37,004 nt of DNA, taken from positions 1 to 37,004 of the forward strand of contig JAEZRP010000023.1 of NCBI GenBank assembly GCA_023444095.1, read 5' to 3'. A model generated the notes under the pieces. It had not been told where the DNA came from, ran no database searches, and saw nothing but the letters and a program-made list of their open reading frames with translations. This document shows positions 8,293 through 15,333 of the stretch, piece by piece; positions within the stretch are counted from its first letter, which is position 1, and the number at the start of each line of letters is the position of its first letter. Made by a program: the position numbers and the translations under genes. The DNA comes from Bacillota bacterium. GTDB lineage: Bacteria > Bacillota > Clostridia > Christensenellales > Aristaeellaceae.

Positions 8293-8913
8293 GTTTCTTT
8301 ATCATGAAGCCCCGTCGCCCCAGCGTCCCTATCGTCGCGGCGTTGTTTTCGCCATAAGAGTACTGTTCTTATTTACTAATAGCGTTCCCGATGCAAAGGC
8401 GAAGATCGGCGCATTCTGGCACCTCTCCGGCATTCCGGTGATCTGGCTGATGTCCATGACCGGATCCTTTTCGCCGCTCGCGCCGACTTTTCGGCAAACG
8501 CCAAGGAATCGCACAAATGCCACGAAGACTTTTTTGGAATCAAAACGAGTCTGCAAAATTCGCTGAGACCCCACCCAATCACCCACCAGAAATCATTCAA
8601 TCGTGTAGCAATCATTACGAGAAATCCATATTCTGGAAGACTGTCTCTGCGCAGCCTCGCTCGCACGTTTCTCCGCCGTTCTGGGAATGATTTTAGTAGG
8701 TTAATTCTCATTCCCTTGAAGGATATGCGCGCTGTGACGGCGAAGTGTATAAAACCGAACAGGTTGGGTACCATCCGAAATGGTATGAAACTCGTCGCAG
8801 GAATGGGGATGGGAATCAGCTGTTTCGGGTGAGTTCTACACCCACCGTTTGGATTGCCATTGGTTTCGGTTCAGCTACTGGGCCGATTAGGATGACAGAA
8901 AAGAGGGATTGAC
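8293..8913. other. 620-bp stretch without a convincing gene
   Basis: Open frames exist on both strands (for example 8329-8586 minus and to 8566 plus), but none has a good ribosome binding site, a signal sequence or a recognisable family. The plus frame ending near 8900 contains protein-like runs (DGEVYKTEQVGYHPKWYETR) with no start. The stretch may hold decayed coding sequence. The promoter of the downstream lipoprotein should lie in its last 100 bases. Confidence 0.35.
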
Positions 8914-9927
8914 ATGAAGAAACGCATCGTACCCATGATGGTTGCCGCCCTGCTGTTGCTGAGCAGCTGTACCACCGTCGGACAGGTTGAGGGTGCACCC
9001 GTGAAGACCGGTCTTTCGATCATTGCGGACTTTACTTCCTCCAAGGATGCGACCGCCGATGCGGATGGCCTCGCGCAGATCAACGTGACCTTTACCGGCG
9101 TCATGCTCGACGCGGATGGCAAGATCGTCAAGTGCGCCATCGACGTGTCTCAGGCGAAGATTACCTTTGACGCCACCGGCAAGATCACCAGCGATCTGAC
9201 CGCGCCCGTGAAGACGAAAAACCAGCTCGGAGACGACTACGGCATGCGTGCCCGGTCCGGCATCGGCAAGGAGTGGTACGAGCAGGCAAACGCATTTGCC
9301 GAGTACTGCGTCGGCAAGACCGCCGAAGAAGTCGCCGGCATCTCCATCGACGCGGAAGAGCACCCGACCGACGCGGATCTTCTCGCCGGTGCCACCATAT
9401 CCGTCGGCGACCTGATCAAGGGCGTTGTCTCCGCCTGTGAGAACGCACAGGATCTGGGCGCGCAGGAGACCGACGTACTCGGCGTCGCAACCGACATCGA
9501 TCTCGCGGGACGCTCCAAGGACGCCACAGATGAGGCGGACGGTACGGGCTACTCCTACGCGTACTACTCCGCGGTCACGCTGAACGCGGACGGCAAGATC
9601 ACCAGCTCCGTGCTCAACGCGGCGCAGTTCCAGGTCACCTTCAACAAAGAAGGCAAGATCACCACCGATCTGTCCGCTCCGCAGCTCGACAAGCAGCAGC
9701 TCAAGGATGATTACGGCATGAAGGCGAAGTCAGGAATCGGCAAGGAGTGGTACGAGCAGGCCAATGCGTTCGCGGAGTATGTGAAGGGCAAGACCGTTGA
9801 AGAGGTCGCCACCATCGCCGTGGACGAAGAGGGGCACCCGACCGGAGAAGACGTCCTTGCGGGTACGACCGTCAGCATCGACAGTTTCCTCCAGGTGATC
9901 GCCGACGCCGCCGCGACAGCGAAGTAA
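8914..9927 (+). CDS. PplA-like lipoprotein with two repeated candidate flavinylation domains
   Basis: The 337-residue product begins with a lipoprotein signal (MKKRIVPMMVAALLLLSSC), with lipid-accepting Cys19. Two copies of one domain follow, about residues 33-175 and 190-335. Shared blocks are DGKI, 'KIT.DL.AP', DDYGM, 'KSGIGKEWYEQANAFAEY' and 'GKT.EEV..I', then 'HPT..D.LAG.T.S'. This is the layout of the Listeria PplA-type extracellular electron-transfer lipoproteins, whose domains carry covalent FMN. Each copy ends with a candidate attachment motif, AGATIS (158-163, Thr161) and AGTTVS (316-321, Thr319). The next gene encodes ApbE, the enzyme that attaches FMN to such motifs. Family membership is recognised from pattern; flavinylation is inferred. 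Expected on the outer face of the cytoplasmic membrane. Confidence 0.75.
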   Translation: MKKRIVPMMVAALLLLSSCTTVGQVEGAPVKTGLSIIADFTSSKDATADADGLAQINVTFTGVMLDADGKIVKCAIDVSQAKITFDATGKITSDLTAPVKTKNQLGDDYGMRARSGIGKEWYEQANAFAEYCVGKTAEEVAGISIDAEEHPTDADLLAGATISVGDLIKGVVSACENAQDLGAQETDVLGVATDIDLAGRSKDATDEADGTGYSYAYYSAVTLNADGKITSSVLNAAQFQVTFNKEGKITTDLSAPQLDKQQLKDDYGMKAKSGIGKEWYEQANAFAEYVKGKTVEEVATIAVDEEGHPTGEDVLAGTTVSIDSFLQVIADAAATAK

Positions 9928-9947
9928 GGATCATCCATATATGACAG

Positions 9948-9985
9948 AAGTGCCGGTTTCTTTCATGCGTCAGGAACCGGCACTT
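9948..9985 (+). terminator. Hairpin between the lipoprotein gene and apbE
   Basis: AAGTGCCGGTTTC (9948-9960) pairs with GAACCGGCACTT (9974-9985), a perfect stem of about 12 pairs. Only CCCTATATCTCCTT follows, so the T-tract is poor. It may attenuate transcription so that the lipoprotein is made in excess over ApbE. Confidence 0.6.
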
Positions 9986-10026
9986 CCCTATATCTCCTTC
10001 AAATACGCTCCTCGAAGGTGCTCAAT

Positions 10027-11100
10027 ATGAAAAAACACCGCAAGTTTCTCATCGCGCCGATCGCGCTCGTCCTGCTGATCGCGGCCGCCGCGATTGTGGT
10101 CGTCCCGAAGCTGTACCAATCCGCGCCGGAGCGCAAGCGGTTCGACGCGTCGTTTCTCGAGTTGTTCGATACCGTCTCCGTGATCGACGGGTACGACCTC
10201 AGCAAAGAGGCATTTGCCGCATTCTCCCAGGAAGTACACGATACGCTCCTTGCGTATCATTATCTATACGATATCTATCATGAAAACGGCGTGGAGGCAT
10301 CCATCCAGACGATCAACGACAACGCGGGCATCAAACCCGTTCTCGTCGACCGGCGAATCATCGACCTGCTCAAAATGAGCAAGGAAGTCTACGAGCTCAC
10401 GGACGGGGAGACGAATGTGGCGTTCGGCGCGGTGCTTCGCATCTGGCATGATTACCGAGAGGCGGGCATCGACGATCCGGAGAACGCTAGCCTGCCGCCA
10501 ATGGACGAACTGCGCGAGGCGGCCAAGCACACCGACATTGACGATGTTATCATTGACGAGGTTGCGGGAACCGTCTACCTTGCGGACCCAGAGATGTCGC
10601 TCGACGTCGGCTCGGTCGGTAAGGGTTACGCGACCGAGCAGATGGCGCAGATCATCGAAGCGTCCGGAAGGACGAATGTGCTCCTTTCCATCGGGGGCAA
10701 TGTGCGCGCGGTCGGCGCGAAGCCGGACGGTACTCCATGGTTCATCGGTATTGAGAACCCGGATAAGGATGCGGAAGAAAAAAAGCTGTTCACGATCAAC
10801 ATCGACGGGCTGTCTGTCGTCACATCCGGCGCATACAATCGCTACTATACCGTCGATGGACAGATCTATCACCACATTATCGACCCTGACACGCTGATGC
10901 CCGCCGCGTACTTTGCGTCGGTGGTTATTGTTGCGAAGGACTCGGGGCTCGCGGACGGCTTGAGTACTGCGTTGTTCTGCATGCCCTTGGAAGAGGGAAA
11001 GCGGCTGGTAGAATCGCTCGATCATACAAATGCCTGCTGGGTACTGAAGGACGGGACGGTTGAAATGACGGACGGGTTCCGATTATTGATCAAGAAATGA
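10027..11100 (+). CDS. apbE: FAD:protein FMN transferase (ApbE)
   Basis: ApbE covalently attaches FMN from FAD to Thr or Ser of target proteins outside the membrane. The 357-residue product has an N-terminal membrane anchor or uncleaved signal (about residues 8-27), then the ApbE domain. Visible signatures are 'SLDVGSVGKGYATEQM' (about 198-213), 'VLLSIGGNVRAVG' (about 221-233), the 'SGAYNRYY...HHIIDPDT' block with its His and Asp (about 268-294) and a late 'DGLSTALF' with metal-binding Asp and Thr (about 312-319). ATG 10027 is preferred to GTG 10018, because GAAGG lies about nine bases ahead of it. The preceding gene encodes the likely substrate lipoprotein. Confidence in the family is high; the pairing is inferred from adjacency. 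Confidence 0.93.
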   Translation: MKKHRKFLIAPIALVLLIAAAAIVVVPKLYQSAPERKRFDASFLELFDTVSVIDGYDLSKEAFAAFSQEVHDTLLAYHYLYDIYHENGVEASIQTINDNAGIKPVLVDRRIIDLLKMSKEVYELTDGETNVAFGAVLRIWHDYREAGIDDPENASLPPMDELREAAKHTDIDDVIIDEVAGTVYLADPEMSLDVGSVGKGYATEQMAQIIEASGRTNVLLSIGGNVRAVGAKPDGTPWFIGIENPDKDAEEKKLFTINIDGLSVVTSGAYNRYYTVDGQIYHHIIDPDTLMPAAYFASVVIVAKDSGLADGLSTALFCMPLEEGKRLVESLDHTNACWVLKDGTVEMTDGFRLLIKK

Positions 11101-11176
11101 GAACTCCTACGAAGTCCATTGCGTCCTCCGGGAAAGTCAGTCGCGCGGACGTGGCGGTGGAAATGACAGTGCGGCG

Positions 11177-11207
11177 CGGCCCCCAAAGGGGGTTCGGAGC
11201 GGTTTTT
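11177..11207 (+). terminator. Candidate terminator downstream of apbE
   Basis: A CCCCC-AAA-GGGGG hairpin (11180-11192) is followed by GGAGCGG and TTTTT (11203-11207), about 80 bases after the apbE stop. The gap between stem and T-run is longer than usual. Confidence 0.5.
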
Positions 11208-11229
11208 ATGATCATTTCAACTCGAACAG

Positions 11230-11554
11230 GCGGACCGCCCGCTGCCCTGTGCGGTACGGCTGATCCACGCACCCGCTTGCGCGGCGGTCACGGATCGGTA
11301 CTGTCCTGTGCATCGAAACAGGCGGCGCCCACTACAACCGGTACGAGTGCGCCCCAGCCATCAGAGGATGTACGGCGATGCATGGCCACGCATCCCTACG
11401 CGATTCTTGGCCGTCCATCCCCTATGCGCGGTGTGAGCGGACGGGTGACGGTTGGGGAGGATGTGCCCCACTCTTACAGGGCGGCAACCATCACGAAGAC
11501 AGTTTCATGGCGTCGTGCAAGGCGTGCCACCCCCGCACCACGACCCTGGAATAC
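11230..11554 (+). pseudogene. Decayed phage-type HNH endonuclease
   Basis: Pieces of an HNH endonuclease can be read in order across shifting frames. First DRYCPVHR (Zn-binding Cys/His start), then AHYNRYECAPAIR in the neighbouring frame, then RMYGDAWPRIPTRFLAVHPLCAV back in the first, a stop, and finally 'LLQGGNHHEDSFMASCKACH' in the frame with the HNH zinc-binding end. These match the phage HNH pattern 'YCPEH...YNRYERDPAIR..YG.AWRKIRDRYL..HPLC......L..GG.HDE.NLM.LCK.CH'. At least two frameshifts, one stop and loss of the central VHHI segment show the gene is dead. Such nucleases lie next to terminase genes in siphophages, fitting the TerS remnant at 12392. Confidence 0.7.
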
Positions 11555-11604
11555 AGCATTATACGGACTGAATGCTCCTATCTTCCCCTGTTTAGAAAAA
11601 ACAG

Positions 11605-12348
11605 TCATGTTAGCCCATACAATTCAAAGGGGCGTTCCAGCAGGGCCTTGCGGTATATGTCGATTACCGGGAATACCTGAAAGAACATGCATTTTGCATT
11701 TCCGATATAGGCGTCGGCGATCAGTCCTTTTGCATAAGCTTCTTCCTGAATTCTATACCAGGGCTTTGAATCCGGTACCCACGATTCAATCAACCATTGA
11801 CTTTCGTGGTATTTCCGTCTTGCCTCCTTTGATGGCAGAAATCTTTCGCGGATTTCACTCGGCATTCCATCTTCTACGTAGTGCATGGCAGACAAGCTAT
11901 AAATATCTACACCAAGAAGCAGCGCATATCCGCCATTGTCTATCAGGTGTTGGAGCCCCCCTGAATGAATCTGGGAGTTCCTGCCCCAAGCAGATACCCG
12001 AAAGATGCCATCACCAGTAATGACATCGTCCCGTTTTCGGAAGGTATCCGAAACAATTCCCATGGCACTGTGCTCTTCCTCGGTTTCGAGAATTCGAATC
12101 TTCGTGGTCAACCCCATATACCGGTCCTCATCTGTCAACGGCAATTTGGGCGACAAGCGAAACGAAGGCATTACAATTGAGCCACAGTCCCCCACTGCTT
12201 GCATGAGTTCTTGGATTAGTGCATTTGCTCCTCCTACCAGCCATCCAAAGCTGCTCAATGAGCAATGGACTTCAAGAGTCATTCCGTTCTGAATACCCAG
12301 TACTTGAAAACCGTGCTTAAGGTCATCGGAAGTGATAGCCGTATTCAT
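11605..12348 (-). CDS. AAC(3)-family N-acetyltransferase
   Basis: The 247-residue product matches the Antibiotic_NAT/AAC(3) family, which transfers acetyl from acetyl-CoA to aminoglycosides or related amines. Visible blocks are 'VHCSLSSFGWLVGGANALI' (about 27-45, usually HSSLSSFG), 'GDCGSIVMPSF' (about 53-63), 'EHSAMGIVSDTFRKRDDVI' (about 92-110), 'AWGRNSQIHSGGL' (about 120-132) and 'ALLLGVDIYSLSAMHYVED' with likely catalytic His156 and Glu159. It is somewhat shorter than the usual 260-290 residues, and the RS.HP motif before AWG is degraded to FRVS. The start at 12348 follows GGGGGTG; an upstream extension of this frame crosses the terminase remnant and is rejected. The gene lies between two prophage remnants on the opposite strand. 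Aminoglycoside resistance is possible but unproven. Confidence 0.82.
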   Translation of the reverse strand: MNTAITSDDLKHGFQVLGIQNGMTLEVHCSLSSFGWLVGGANALIQELMQAVGDCGSIVMPSFRLSPKLPLTDEDRYMGLTTKIRILETEEEHSAMGIVSDTFRKRDDVITGDGIFRVSAWGRNSQIHSGGLQHLIDNGGYALLLGVDIYSLSAMHYVEDGMPSEIRERFLPSKEARRKYHESQWLIESWVPDSKPWYRIQEEAYAKGLIADAYIGNAKCMFFQVFPVIDIYRKALLERPFELYGLT

Positions 12349-12391
12349 TAAACACACCCCCAGCAAAAGATTGTATGACCGAGGTGATTCC

Positions 12392-12618
12392 ATGGCGAAC
12401 GGACACGGCGGCGCGCGCATCGGCTCAGGACAGCAGGAAAAGCAGAGCAGACAAGGATCGAGGAAAACCTTGGCACGCGTAAGCTGACGGTCCCCATTAT
12501 CCCCTTCTCCAAGGTCGACGAGCTGGAGACTGGCATGCGCAGGAGTGAAAAGATCACGAGCGGAGTGACATCCCATCCTTGCGCCGGGCTGATGCCCCCT
12601 GCATTTTCATGTGGATAG
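12392..12618 (+). pseudogene. Decayed phage terminase small subunit (P27-like) remnant
   Basis: An ATG at 12392 opens MANGHGGARIGSGQQEK, which resembles the GGARPGAGRK start of P27-type terminase small subunits. The frame ends at a TGA near 12484. The next frame, from 12472, continues 'GTRKLTVPIIPFSKVDELE', similar to the 'GNPGKRPLKVLEF.D..DLEG' block that follows in those proteins, then runs to a TAG at 12618. So only the first third or so survives, with a frameshift. Order and strand relative to the HNH remnant fit a siphophage packaging module. Identification rests on short motifs. Confidence 0.45.
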
Positions 12619-12690
12619 GTTACAGCAGACCACCCGCCAACCGGCGGGAGGTGACGGCGCGACTCCGTTCTTCATGCTCCATGTCCTTGA

Positions 12691-13635
12691 TTAGTCGACA
12701 TCCGACTGAAAAAAGTCAGTATCCAATCGCTTAATCGCGTAGGTCGTTTGCGTTGCCACACCCAAGTCGTACTCTATCATGAGTTTTGTGAGTTTTGGGC
12801 CATCAATCAAGACTACTTTGGTCGCTAATTGCTTTTCTGCATAGGCGACAGCATCCTTTGAAAAAGTGGCTGTCGTAATCAATAGCCCCTTTTGAGCTCC
12901 TTTCCCAGCCAGGGCACCTACAAATTTCTGGATCTCTGGGCGTCCGATAGAGGAAGTGATATCCCATCGTTTTGCTTGAATGTAAATATTGCTAAACCCA
13001 AGCTTGTCTTCCCGGATGACACCATCGATCCCTTCGTCTCCAGATTTTCCAACAACGATGCCTGCTTCGTCGAAAGGGCCACCGTATCCCATTTTAAGCA
13101 GAAGATCAACGACAAGCGCTTCAAAGAAGTTCGACGATTGCTCCATGATCGTCTGGAGCAGGTGATCGGCCAATTCGTTATTGATCTGCCGATATGCGAC
13201 TTCCATGGCATCCTGCGGCGTTACATGATCGTTCGGAATGTCGGATTCAGAACGGCTCCTTTTCTGTTCAATCTTGGAATCGTTCCCTTCGCGAATTCCT
13301 TGAAATGCTCTGAACGAGTCGAAGCGTTCTAAGTAGGCGACATCTATTTTGTTGCCAGTATCATGATAGGCAGATATTCCTTGAGGCGTAATTTTGTAAC
13401 TTCCTCTGGTTGTGCTGACAATCAAGCCTGCTTTCCTCAAATAGGCGATGGCCCAGTTGATTCTATTGTCCACTGTGCGCTGTCGGCCGCTGGGAAGAAC
13501 TTCCTTCTGATCTTCCTCCGATACGCCCATGAGGAGAATCGTTTTAACACGAACCTGCTTCGCGTTCAGCGTTTCACCGGAACTCAGAATAGTCATTACA
13601 GGAGCAAAAAATTCGTAGAACTTTGGAACTGCCAT
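12691..13635 (-). CDS. mrr: Mrr-type restriction endonuclease
   Basis: The 314-residue product has an N-terminal winged-helix Mrr_N-like domain (about 1-95, 'VDNRINWAIAYLRKAGLI'), a linker, and a C-terminal PD-(D/E)XK nuclease domain (about 165-290). Catalytic residues are visible: Glu172 in NFFEALVVDLL, Asp204 in GDEGIDGVI and the QAK triad at 220-222 in IYIQAKRW. Mrr enzymes are type IV restriction nucleases that cut methylated foreign DNA. Length is close to E. coli Mrr (304). ATG 13635 is chosen because AAGGGG lies seven bases upstream; the longer start adds only six residues. A good promoter lies just ahead. Sequence is more AT-rich than the flanks. It belongs to the accessory block between prophage remnants and the catalase. 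Confidence 0.9.
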   Translation of the reverse strand: MAVPKFYEFFAPVMTILSSGETLNAKQVRVKTILLMGVSEEDQKEVLPSGRQRTVDNRINWAIAYLRKAGLIVSTTRGSYKITPQGISAYHDTGNKIDVAYLERFDSFRAFQGIREGNDSKIEQKRSRSESDIPNDHVTPQDAMEVAYRQINNELADHLLQTIMEQSSNFFEALVVDLLLKMGYGGPFDEAGIVVGKSGDEGIDGVIREDKLGFSNIYIQAKRWDITSSIGRPEIQKFVGALAGKGAQKGLLITTATFSKDAVAYAEKQLATKVVLIDGPKLTKLMIEYDLGVATQTTYAIKRLDTDFFQSDVD

Positions 13636-13662
13636 AACAATCCCCTTCAGCAAATGATTCCT

Positions 13663-13691
13663 ATTTTAACATTTATGGGGGTGAGTTACAA
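13663..13691 (-). promoter_or_regulatory. Sigma-A-type promoter for mrr
   Basis: On the minus strand TTGTAA (13686-13691), a 17-base spacer and TAAAAT (13663-13668) lie about 28 bases ahead of the mrr ATG. Spacing is ideal, and the -10 matches five of six consensus positions. Confidence 0.65.
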
Positions 13692-13893
13692 GCTGATAGA
13701 AGGTGCGTTGAAGATTATTCTCCATAAGACATCGGCGGATCGTTTGGATTCCGCTGATGGAACTGGGCCTGAGGATTGGCTGCGCGATCTTCCAGCACGA
13801 GAAGGGCTGAACGTCGCCCCGCTTTCTTGGTGTGGAACGTCATCGTAAGTGTGCGCTTCTTCCCTGAGAAAGATTCGTAACCGATGCAGAGCA

Positions 13894-14643
13894 CTACTTT
13901 GTAACAATCTCTAGTGTATGTGTGAGTAATTCTCTCCCACCCCACGAACCATGCCCCGGTATGATAATCTCTATATTGGGATAACGTTCTTCTATCCTGC
14001 GTATCGATTGGGACCATTGTGTAATATCCGCATCTTCAAGATTTCCAAGTTGCTTGGCCTCCAGACTTAAGAGCATACATCCACCAAACAAAACTCTTCT
14101 TTCGGGAAGATAGAAAACTAAATTATCCGGAGAGTGTGCTATGCCGGGATAAAAAACTTCTATTGTTTCATCTCCAAAATACAGAGCCCTGCCGAAGTTT
14201 AAGTTTTCAATAGGAGTAGGGGCGATATACGGTATCATGCGGTAAGCCTCAATATAGTAGTCATTTTCGGGACTCGATAGCCAACGAATAACCTTTGCCC
14301 GGACTGACTCTCCGCGCTCCTTGATCATTTCTGCCGTTAATATTGAACCGTATAGATTGATGCCATTCTCCAACAGAGTTTTATTCCCTCCGAGACAATC
14401 AAAGTGAAAGTGAGAATTGAACGCAGTTATTTTCCTGTTCCCGATATATTCTCGAATCCAATCAAGTAATATTTTCGTTGCTTCAGGTGTGTTTGGAGTA
14501 TCAATCAGGACAACTTGTCCGTCTCTCATCTCAACCAATAGAGAATTACAAGGCCACGGAAAGCAATGGATTGCGACATAAATCCCATCCTGTATTTTTT
14601 GGATACTAAGTTCAGGATTAACTTGTATACGTTCATTTTTCAT
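13894..14643 (-). CDS. Subclass-B1-like metallo-beta-lactamase-fold hydrolase, no signal peptide
   Basis: The 249-residue product follows B1 metallo-beta-lactamases along its whole length. The zinc ligands of B1 enzymes are all in place: HFHFD (His78, His80, Asp82), His170 in GIAHSPDN, Cys189 in LFGGCM, His231 in IIPGHG. The 'SLEAKQLGNLEDAD' stretch after the Cys, including the Asn that in B1 enzymes contacts substrate, and the ending 'ELLTHTLEIVTK' also resemble Bacillus BcII. Differences: no signal peptide (N-terminus MKNERIQVNPELSIQ), and the Lys three residues after the Cys ligand (Lys224 in BcII) is Leu192. The start at 14643 follows GGGAG. True beta-lactamase activity is uncertain; an intracellular hydrolase of another substrate is an alternative. 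Confidence 0.85.
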   Translation of the reverse strand: MKNERIQVNPELSIQKIQDGIYVAIHCFPWPCNSLLVEMRDGQVVLIDTPNTPEATKILLDWIREYIGNRKITAFNSHFHFDCLGGNKTLLENGINLYGSILTAEMIKERGESVRAKVIRWLSSPENDYYIEAYRMIPYIAPTPIENLNFGRALYFGDETIEVFYPGIAHSPDNLVFYLPERRVLFGGCMLLSLEAKQLGNLEDADITQWSQSIRRIEERYPNIEIIIPGHGSWGGRELLTHTLEIVTK

Positions 14644-15005
14644 GCTTCTCACTCCCAATGAACGATTCAGAGGATGATTGAGAATATGATTCGAGTCAGA
14701 GTATCATGCGGGACCGGGAATCTGATGCATCGCGAAACAAAGGGGCTCACCAACTACATCACTCCCTCCCTCGCTGTGCAAAGAAACCACGCGGCAAAAC
14801 AGCTTCGCTTTTCTACTTTCCTTCATGAAACCCAGATTGGACCAATGATATGCCATTTATACTGGATGTCCGGCCTGGCGCCTGCCCGAAACAAAATAGG
14901 TTAGAAGGCCATCCAAGGAGATGCACTTGGTGAAGAAAAACATGCTCCTCCTGCGAAAAATGAAGAAATCAGCGGTTCAAATTCTGTCACCTGGAATATG
15001 CGAAA
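14644..15005. other. Intergenic, no convincing gene
   Basis: This holds the presumed upstream region of the metallo-hydrolase gene and short frames with no family signal. AAGGAG near 14916 precedes a GTG near 14930 that would begin VKKNMLLLRKMKKS, but the frame then runs straight through the terminator hairpin at 15006 and is not believed. Confidence 0.35.
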
Positions 15006-15033
15006 AGCCCGGAGAATTGAGGTTCTCCGGGCT
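15002..15033 (-). terminator. Terminator of the catalase transcript
   Basis: AGCCCGGAGAA (15006-15016) pairs perfectly with TTCTCCGGGCT (15023-15033) around a six-base loop. Read on the minus strand, the stem is followed by TTTCG, while the plus side has no T-run, so it serves minus-strand transcription. It lies about 120 bases beyond the small gene downstream of the catalase. Confidence 0.7.
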
Positions 15034-15151
15034 GATACATTATGCTCGGCATGCGCGATAACCAGTTAGTGAAGGTCCGCGTGAGGCGGAAACTTAAAAA
15101 TGGGATGGCGCCTGTATAATAAGACTGGATTGGGATTCGGCGGCGCTTTCT

Positions 15152-15304
15152 TCAGGTCCTTCCATTTTTCTCGTGACCGCCATCATGCGTTCCGATTTTG
15201 CTTCCGTTTTCAATGCCGACATCTGCGTGATCCTTTGGTTTCATTTTCCGCAGTTCAGCGTTCGAGTGGTCGCGATCCTTCATTCGATTCTTATTGTTTT
15301 TCAT
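15152..15304 (-). CDS. Small hydrophilic protein (50 aa) downstream of catalase
   Basis: This short gene has an excellent ribosome binding site (AAGGAGG, nine bases ahead of the ATG at 15304) and starts 29 bases after the catalase stop, before the terminator at 15006, so it should be co-transcribed with the catalase. The product begins MKNNKNRMKDRDHSNAELR and ends HDGGHEKNGRT. It is strongly charged, rich in Lys, Asp, His, Asn and Gly, has no hydrophobic segment and no Cys. It may be disordered, like small stress or spore-associated proteins. I do not recognise a family. Confidence 0.65.
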   Translation of the reverse strand: MKNNKNRMKDRDHSNAELRKMKPKDHADVGIENGSKIGTHDGGHEKNGRT

Positions 15305-15333
15305 CTTGATCATCCTCCTTGGATGTGTACTGA

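Noticed and set aside
11097..12020. 307-codon plus-strand frame across the prophage scar
   Set aside because: It mixes a wrong-frame reading of the HNH remnant with the antisense of the acetyltransferase; no coherent protein.
12349..12576. N-terminal extension of the AAC(3)-like gene
   Set aside because: The extension is antisense to the terminase remnant, and a ribosome binding site with family start lies at 12348.
13675..13850. Short plus-strand frame (SYKLIEGALKIILHKTSADR...)
   Set aside because: Helix-like start, but overlaps the mrr promoter, lacks a ribosome binding site and stops early; could be a remnant but not supportable.
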